A DNA stretch of 64,000 nt from Stercorarius parasiticus (taxonomy: Eukaryota > Chordata > Aves > Charadriiformes > Stercorariidae), in contig VWZL01004368.1 in the NCBI GenBank assembly GCA_013396915.1, positions 873,066 to 937,065 on the forward strand, read 5' to 3'. Position 1 is the first letter of the stretch. Each line of letters starts with the position of its first letter. The position numbers and the translations under genes are program-made. The notes beneath the pieces are model-generated. The model was given only the letters and a program-made list of their open reading frames with translations. It ran no database searches and was not told the DNA's origin. This document shows positions 54,101 through 64,000 of this stretch, piece by piece.

Positions 54101-57100
54101 AACATCACATGCTGCAGAGGACTGTATGTGATTTTGCAGAGAAGCAACACAAATGGATTCTTGTGGGAGGACCTTCTAAATTTTGGCAATCCAAACTGGT
54201 AGTTTTTTGCCCACACATACACAGATCTCTCAAATGCTCCTGATATGGGAACTGATGTGAAAATCTGTGTTCAAAACTAGTTTAGAGATTTTAAAAAATT
54301 GCAATTTCAGCTGCATCCAGTATGTCAAGAATCTCCTCTCATTCTCTATTTCCACGTTAAAACACAATTAATTGCCATTTTTCAAGAGTTAGCATGCTCA
54401 CCCTCTTTTTTTTTATTTTTAGGTCAATATACTAAAACTGTATAAAGTTTCACAACAGCCAACGTTGGTTAAGAGACATCTATACAGAAAAGGAAAAGAA
54501 GAGTCACAAAACATTCTATGCATCGTACTAACACTTTCAGCAAGCGATTCTGGTAAGTGATCTAAAATGCACCCAGTCTCAGTATTGAAAATAGTTGCTT
54601 TACTGCAACTCTACATTTCAGATCCAGAATATCTTTTTAATGCACGTTTTCCAACTAGCTCTGTTGGATACCAAATTTTGGCCCTTGGAAGCACAAATGT
54701 CTTCTAATCCTAAAATATGCCTTTTTGAACAAAATGTGTGAGCAGATGAGCAGCTGCTCCTCAGGCTTACTGCATTGTCTTTAGTCAGGATAGTAATCGG
54801 CATCATGATTTTTCTTTCAACACCCTCAAAACATTAAAAAAACCCAAAAAAACCCAACAACAATAAAACCCCACCAAAAGCGCAGTAAGAAAGCAAGCAG
54901 AAGTGTGAATTACCTTGGATAAGTAATAAACAGGTCCATTAGGACGTTTTGGTTAGCCACTTCTGAAACCACATACTTATCTATAGAAGCCCTATAGAAT
55001 TCAAGTGGATTTTCAAGACTGTTTAAGATACTTGAAAGCACAAGTCACACTGAGATTTGATACACTATTTGTTTTTAAGTCTTTAAGGAAGTTTTGAAAT
55101 AATGCCCTTAATTTTCAGAGGTTCTGAGTACTCAGACGGCCACAGATGTGCCTGTGTCCTACTTGCCTGAGAAGTATATAACTGCGTAGCCACTGTTTTC
55201 ACAACTTCCTCGGTGCTTTTTGGATTCCTTGCAGCTGCAACCTGTGACTTTAAAAGAAAGCTTAGACTCTACCAAAAGGGAAACAATACTGGCCTCATCA
55301 AAAGATAAATTCTGAGGAACTCGGCCACAAGTACAGAAAGACCTCTTAATTTTCTTTTATTTATTTTTTTGGAATTGTAAGGACTTACACTAAGAACTGC
55401 TGAGTCTTCAAGGGCTTCCATAGACAGCTCCTTGTTTGGAGTTTTAAGGACAGTAAAATATGACTCACAGATTGACTGAAAGCCTGGCTTTAGTTTACAT
55501 CTGGTTTAGGTTTAGGAGTCTGCATGCTGCATAGCTGCAGCAATTAACCCTTTCAGTGACAGCTGAACAAACAGCTAGAATTTGTGGATGCACAGCTGTT
55601 AACGAGTAGGCAAAAGTGAAGATTTAATTTGATTAAAACAATAGCTGTTTCTGTAAATGTAGACTGTATGGATAACTGTAGGATTGACCAAAACTGCTAA
55701 TCTTACTATATTATTTTGTTAATAATTACCTTGAGAGATTTGGAATTTTATTATAAAAGACTTAAGGCATCTTTTCATCAGAATAAGGATCTATGGATAA
55801 TATAAAAAAATAAAAGATCTATTTCTTAATTCTGAAAATTCTTAATTCCCATTTATATCAAAACTATTGACAGAGAATAACAGAAACACAGATACTTTGA
55901 AGTATCTTAAAATAGAAACTTTTTGATGAGGCAATGAATTCCTTAGCACTCCATTTTAGGAGAGGACAATCAGTTTTAGGAGACCAATCCCTTCCTTTTC
56001 TGTCATCTCTAGTGGGACCCTAAATGGCTTAGGCTGCTTAACTTTGTTAATTGAAGTTGAAATTAATACTGCGCCTGTTCTTTATCAAGAAGTGGCACTG
56101 AAATGTTGCCAAAGTCCTAGCTCCATAATCACAACTGTGATGGAAACACAGCGTCTTGTGAATATGAAAATATACGAGAATGTGGATCTGTGAGAGAGAG
56201 GGGATGATGTGCAAATAGAATGGTGCATTTTTTTTTTTTATTTTAGCCTGCAAATGTTAATCTTACTTATAAAAGAACTACAGTGGATGCAATCTTACTT
56301 TGCAAACTTATCCATGCATCTCAGAGACAGAGTTGGCCACGAAGAGGAAAATTCCATCTCAAACTACAACTCGACTGCACTCTTAGGGTTGGGGCCTCTT
56401 TCTAGGTGTGATGGGGAACCACTACTGAGGCAAGAGGAATGATTTGTCAAAAGCTAAGTAGTTATGAGATAACTATGTGAGAACGAAATCATAAGGAGTC
56501 AAAGCATAACATGCCTACTCCTATCACATCTCTCAGTCCCACATTGGGGTGGTGTCAAATTCTACTTTTAAAAGTCTTTCTATTGCACAATATGGTACTT
56601 CCAATGTTCCGATTTACACACCAGGTATTAAACCCAAGAGCACATACCAGCTCTACAACTAGCAGATCCAAGCTGAATAGATAATTTTAGCTGACTGTAA
56701 GAAGCACAGAAAAAATTGTGAACGTGTATTTTTCCAAGTTACCGTGGGGCTTTTCTTGGAACATACTTTTTAAAATACAAAGTGTTCTGCAACTGCCTAA
56801 CACTTTATAAACATTCTCAGCCACATTTACTCCAAATCAGAGAGGCGCACTGGGCCACACAGTCTAGTTTCCTATCGATGGAGGCTTTTCAATGAGTTGT
56901 AAACACTCCCAGTAGGAAAAGAAAGCATCACAACAAAAATAATATTTAATTATCATAATTATTACTTGTAATCCATTTTCAATGAACGATATTTAATATG
57001 ACAACATTATGACATATAAACAAGTACTGACTTCAGCTCGATTTTGTAGCAGTCTGCATTATATGGTATCATTCATCTCTTCAAAATTCTACTAGTCAGA

Positions 57101-60100
57101 TTTATTTTCTGCCTGACGTCATTTCTAATCCCCTTTTAGCTGAGCTTCAGTGAAAGTTTTGCAATAAGTGACAACTCATGAATTAGTTGTTGATTTGCAA
57201 GAATAAACTTACTATTGTAAAGCTAAAATGTTAATGTGTAGCTAAAGAACAGCTTCTAAACAGTTTTAACTTGCTATAAGTGCTTCATAAATACTGCCAT
57301 TTTAGTGTCCTAGTTCTTTCCTAAACTAAATACACGTCTTGAAGAATTTCATGGTCCACAAATCCAACATTTTCCTAAATCACAATTGCACCTCCAGAGA
57401 ATGTCAGAGCAGAGAGGATTAAAACATTAATTGATTCAGTACACGTTTTCCATATCTTTCTGCCCCACATCTAGCATTCTGAAGCATCTAGAAAAGTATA
57501 CTGATAATAATAGATACACAACACAGGTCCTAATCAGTGAGAGTCATGCACTGCTCTTGTGACCCTGTATGCCCAATTTTCTTTACATGGTGAGTTGATT
57601 TAAGTCATGTGGCAAGTGCTAAAGTTTCTTCTGTGGAATGACATCGAAACAGAAGTCATTGCTTGGCATGACTGCATCAAGGAACGTTGCTGACAGCCAG
57701 AAGAGATCAAAAGCGGATCAAGTTGCTTAACAAACTATATGTCACTGAAGTCAAAAAGGCTAAAGTGAGAATCCTGGAGAGCTGTGAAATCTGGGAGCAA
57801 CAGATGGAGCCAAACTCACTTGGTTTGTTAGCAAAAGGATTTACCTGTTCTTTGGTCTTCTGTCTTAAAAAAAATAAATAAAAGTCTAGCATAGAAACTT
57901 TATCCCTGTAGTTTTTTTTTAAATAACATTTAAATAATATTTTAAATAAAAAACCCAAAACTGAACAATCAGCAAATTTGATATTACATGGATAGCGTAG
58001 CTATAATCTTAGGGGGGATTTTTTTTTTTTTTCAACTTAAAAAAAGAATTTTAAATTTCTGTCTTATTAAACTTGGAACAGGCACACAGCATGCTTTCTG
58101 AAAGTCTTTTGGACTTACACTTTTAATCTGAAATCTTAGAAGATACTTTTTTTTCTAACACTTACAAACTGCAAAGCATACAGTTCGTAAAAAAACTTAA
58201 AAATGGACAAGAACCTCCAGAGTCAAAAGGGATGAAAGCACACAAGTTTGAATAACATGATTGCTTTTTCTTTTTAGGCAATCAGCATAACAATTCCTTT
58301 AATACAAACATAAGCCCAAGCTCAGAACTGTGAAACAGCATGACAACAAAATTATTTTACAGAACCATAAAAATTGTTTATATCTGCATGTATTTTGTGA
58401 ACACTTCTGACATATTTAGATGGAAAAATACAGCACTGCTAGAATGAACTGCTATTGTTATCATTACAAAACAATTTTACTTTTTTTGTAATAACCTTCC
58501 TCTACTTTGTGTTTTTGTTGTTTTTTAACCATCCCCAAAATTTTATGAAAGGATCCTTCTTCTTAACATTGAAAAATTGTTATGGAAAGTTTTTTAAGAC
58601 AGAAATAAAATATCTTCAGAAGCTTTCATTCCTGGGTTAACCAATTGTACTAAGCGTGGTATCTCTGTGCATGGTTTACACGTTATTTGAAATTAACATG
58701 GACAGTTAGACTGGACACCTTAAACTGGTGATACTGTCTGCCTCAATGTTACGTGGAATTTTAACTTTTTCAGTGATAAAGAACAAAGCAAATACACACC
58801 CCTCACACACCCCAAATGGCGAAATCCATCCTCTCATGAAATCTTCCATCTAATCACCGATGAAATAGGCCTAAGGTTACAGTCCGCATCTCACTATAAA
58901 ACATTCACAGGCATCTATTTCTACGGCTTTAAAGTCAGTGATAATCAGTATGTCTCAGGAATACTCACTACACTTTTACTGACTTCAAAAGGAGAGGATT
59001 ATATTTAAGATTTTGTCAGAACTTTCTCAGCATTCTACAGCCTTCTTCCTGCTCAGTCATTTAACGAGGCACTTGCTAGCTCTAGTGACTCATAAGGTTC
59101 CAGATGCAAGTTAGCAAATCTGGTAGCGTACTTAAACTAAATGCAGAGGAAAACCACTTTGAAGTCATTTTATCCATTCAGCTAAAATGGATAAAATATC
59201 CTTTCGTACCCTATTTAAAAAAAAACGGCATTAAGCTTGGCTATTCTGTCTTGCTGAAAGTATTACAATAATTAAACTATTGGAATACCTAGAATTTTTA
59301 GTGAATGCTCTTGCAGTCATACATTTTTAACACAAATTATTTTTAATTTAGGGTGACACTTTTCTTTGGAAAAGAGAGCCAACGCAAAGCACTTTGCATC
59401 ACTCAGGGCTGACAAAGCCATGAAGAAAAATGCAGACTAGTATTGAAATTGTTGCTTCATATCCAGGAGGGGATGCAGAAAAGGGCCAATAGGGAAAGAG
59501 TGATGGTGTCTGCAGTTATTCTTCAGTTTCATTAACTACAGAACAGACTGACAACAGAGACTCCAGCCTAAGGCCTGGACTGGAAGCACAGAAAGAATTC
59601 AACTGCAGTCTGATGGCAGAGCAAAGCGTGTAATTTCCATTTTTACAGAACCCCTGCTTTGATCACTGCACAGTGTGGATTTTTTTCATAAGAGATTTAT
59701 GCCTGTGTGAAAATTTCAACCTTGATCTAAAAATATTTAGCCTTTCTTCTATCTAAAACCATTTTTGGTGAGCTTGTGAGGAATAATGTCTGCCCCCATG
59801 GATGTTCGTAAATGTGTGCCAGAATTCAAGTACCTTGTTTGAATCAAACCTAAGCATCTTTATTCTCTATATGCAAGCCTGGAGATCAGCCCTCAGATAA
59901 TCTGAAAGTTGCAAGAAGTACAGAAATAAATTTCCATGACTGAACTGTGAGTTTTTTGCCCCCTAGATTGTTCAGGGCAGCAAACGGACAGTGCTGCAGT
60001 TTACTCCTCAGTATCACACTAAGTGACCTTCATATGACTTTAAATATTACCTCTAACTGTTTAAAATAAATTTTAAAACATCCAAACAGAAAGATGGATA

Positions 60101-60981
60101 GAGGTAAGAAGTGAAGGTCAGATATCGTTTGGTAACCATGTTATGTTTTTGTTTCAATAGAAAACCTTCTATTCTAGCGTTCAGGGACTAACGGTTTACC
60201 AAACCATTTCTTGGTCTCTAGATGCATGGCATTCAAAATCATCAAGGCAACAGAAATGTAAAGTCATTTCACTGCTTGATTTGAATCCTTCTGTCCAAGA
60301 TTTAGCATAATGGTACATACCTGGCCAGTCTGGCAGAGACTTTTAGCAAAAATATTGAAGATCATGGATATTAGCCATCATTTGTGCAAACTGTACTCTT
60401 GCTTAACTTAACCTTAGTGCTTACTTCCCACCGCTATGAAGAAATGTATTATACGTGATACATGTTCTTTATTAAAGTCTAGCAGTACATCTTACTTTAA
60501 GCTTGTTGAGTTCATTTAAAGAAATCATTCCACAAGCATGAGAAAAAAGTACTTCCTTTGCATATTATTGTCTTTAACAACATGCCATACATTACTTTAT
60601 CTGCTAGACGGTATTTGGACCTGATTATCAACCTTTTTTTTCATGGAAATGGTCCAACACTTTGCAGTTCTTTTTATGGTGAAAGACTTTTTGGAATCAG
60701 TTTAAAAAAAATAATTATGTTTTGGTTTTTAAAACAAAAGGTTCAACCTAACTGGTTCGATGTTGTTTAATTTAATAACCTTTTCCAGGTTATCTACAGA
60801 AAATAATGAATTATTGCTTAAATGGTCATGAAAAAGCAAATTAAGGAAACAAAATAGTAATTGAGGAGTCAAAAATACGCAACTATTTTTAGACTATCAT
60901 CTAAGTTCTCAAAATGATACAAACAATAACAGCAGGGATATGTTGGTAACACATATTTAGTACTTAACGCAGGTTCTATAC
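51123..60981 (-). other. FMN2: FMN2 intron (9.9 kb)
   Basis: AT-rich intron with poly-A/T tracts (53390-53401, 58020-58032), an A-rich/CC repeat (54834-54880) and a weak LINE-like relic (54050-54130). No gene recognised. Confidence 0.7.
54050..54130 (+). repeat. Possible old CR1/L3-type LINE 3' fragment
   Basis: Contains CAATGGAAAAGACC, then AAAAGTCCATCTAGTTTCC. This resembles the GGAAGAGACC...GTCATCTAGTCC block near the 3' end of amniote CR1/L3 elements. Neither an octamer tail nor coding sequence is seen, so the call is weak. Confidence 0.3.
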
Positions 60982-61102
60982 CTCGCAAATCTTTCTTCAT
61001 TTTGCGGAGATCTTTTTGAAAGTCTTCAAACTTCATTTGTGAAACCTGGAAGAGATCTTGTGGGTCTGGAAGAGGAAAGATGCATTGTTCTTTTCCGGCA
61101 TC
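60982..61102 (-). CDS. FMN2: FMN2 coding exon: late FH2 region
   Basis: A 121-nt exon that enters in phase 0 and leaves with one base of a split codon. The acceptor follows a T-rich tract (TTTTTGTCAG) and the donor is GTATAG, weaker than the consensus. The peptide reads [18 protein letters not shown], then [19 protein letters not shown] and DLR. The [13 protein letters not shown] stretch is typical of the helical post region of formin-1/2 FH2 domains, where charged helices support dimer assembly. A longer open frame runs past the acceptor into the intron, but the splice site and the fit to the DNSRSLL exon set the real boundary. Confidence 0.92.
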
Positions 61103-61284
61103 CTGACAAAAACACAATTGAACAGTTACATAGTGCTCATTACTTTTTTTATACACTAAAATATATAACTGAAAGCACAAAGAATATTTGTGCACATTTC
61201 TTCATCTCGTACAGCAGAAGAGCAAATTTAGTCAGTTGATTTTTTAAAGCTGAATTTAAAGGAGAAAAATTGATTCTCACTCAC
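61103..61284 (-). other. FMN2: FMN2 short intron (182 bp)
   Basis: Donor GTGAGT and acceptor TTTTTGTCAG, with nothing else inside. By far the shortest intron in the visible gene. Confidence 0.85.
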
Positions 61285-61344
61285 CTCATCGAAATTACGC
61301 AAATAGTATGAGACAATGTAAGATAGAAGACTTCTGCTGTTGTC
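61285..61344 (-). CDS. FMN2: FMN2 coding exon: short FH2 helix exon
   Basis: A 60-nt exon of 20 codons, phase 0 at both ends, with a CTTCTATACAG acceptor and a GTGAGT donor. The peptide begins DNSRSLLSYIVSYYLRN and ends FDE. It follows directly from the KDVKSS end of the preceding exon, as FH2 domains do after the GNYMN signature. It is too short to appear as an open reading frame with its own start. It was found by looking for the expected continuation between the neighbouring exons and is confirmed by clean splice sites and phase. Confidence 0.9.
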
Positions 61345-63385
<2,041 letters not shown>

Positions 63386-64000
63386 CTACAAAATAGAAAA
63401 AGAAACAATTCTCTGTTCAAACTCATACTATTTACTGTTAACAGTGTTACTAACAAGCAGATTTGTTGATACTGTGTTTAGAAATAATACTTATATAAAG
63501 GGTCAAATATAGGGAATTAACAACCTTCTACGGCAACATGTAGAAATAGAATAATATCAATGTGTAATTTTTTGTGAATGAAGAATTTTATCTCCAAAAT
63601 GGATACTTAGATAAAAACAATAGGAAATCTATACAATATTATCAGAGATGACCTGTTGAGAAAAAACAAAATAGTAATTCCTTAACTGATGCTGGTACGG
63701 TGAATGGTATATTTAATTTAAGAGAGAATTCTGCAATAAGTTCATAACACCCCCACAGGGAACAACCAAAACATTTAATCAATCAAATAAAAATATCGAT
63801 TAAATGGTAAAACAATTCAATAAAATATTTCAACTAGTTTTCAGTTATCAAAATACTGATGAAACCTGCATTTTCAAGCCATGTATTTGTTTTGCGTGGG
63901 ACCACAAAATTCCAGTAATCTCTTTCAGCTAGAGACAATATTGCTATCTAACTGATTTTAGATATCAGAGATATTATTGAGTCGCACACTTCCAAAAATC
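63386..64000 (-). other. FMN2: FMN2 intron, partial at window edge
   Basis: Begins at the acceptor of the GNYMN exon. I could not recognise the preceding FH2 exon before the window ends, so the intron probably continues beyond it. Confidence 0.65.

Noticed and set aside
57687..57881. 64-codon plus-strand frame rich in Lys and Arg, resembling a processed pseudogene
   Set aside because: I could not match it to any gene, and no poly(A) tail or target duplication is evident.
60869..61195. 108-codon minus-strand frame as a separate gene
   Set aside because: Only its middle part (60982-61102) is coding, as a formin exon. Both ends are intron read-through.

Overview
The window is vertebrate nuclear DNA, AT-rich and intron-dominated, and most likely from a bird. 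The evidence for a bird is indirect: interspersed repeats are very sparse, no SINE families of mammalian density are present, and the one sizeable mobile element is a class II (betaretrovirus-like) ERV. A non-avian reptile cannot be excluded. There are no bacterial genes, CRISPR arrays or operons.

The only host gene I can support is the 3' end of a formin-subfamily actin nucleator on the minus strand, best matched to FMN2 (formin-2). Eight coding exons were located by hand from protein similarity, GT/AG boundaries and phase continuity. In transcript order they are 63239-63385, 61285-61344, 60982-61102, 51030-51122, 36883-36934, 20868-21017, 3937-4018 and 2463-2489. Together they give 732 nt, which is 243 residues plus a stop with no phase conflict. 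They cover the C-terminal half of the FH2 domain and the basic formin-Spire interaction tail. The remaining FH2, the FH1 domain and the N-terminus lie beyond base 64000. The 3' UTR runs left from 2462; the most distinct AATAAA on the minus strand is at 665-670.

The introns are long (up to about 17 kb) and mostly featureless AT-rich sequence with short A/T-rich simple repeats. The clear exception is 10683 to about 13350. This is a plus-strand ERV fragment, antisense to the host gene, with a 213-bp 5' LTR, a tRNA-Lys-type primer-binding site and a leader with a splice-donor-like site. It carries a gag broken by three frame changes but with CA homology and zinc knuckles, and a pro frame with a dUTPase domain and the start of an aspartic protease. 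It then stops, with no pol, env or 3' LTR. Its higher GC content stands out from the flanks.

Other items are two MIR-like SINE relics (24424-24525 and 6932-7012), a nested inverted repeat at 38571-38653, a few simple repeats, and weakly supported repeat relics or conserved-element candidates. I saw no sign of a novel multi-gene system. The items most worth checking are the split Spire-binding tail with a possible intron-retention isoform, the truncated ERV, and the hairpin element.
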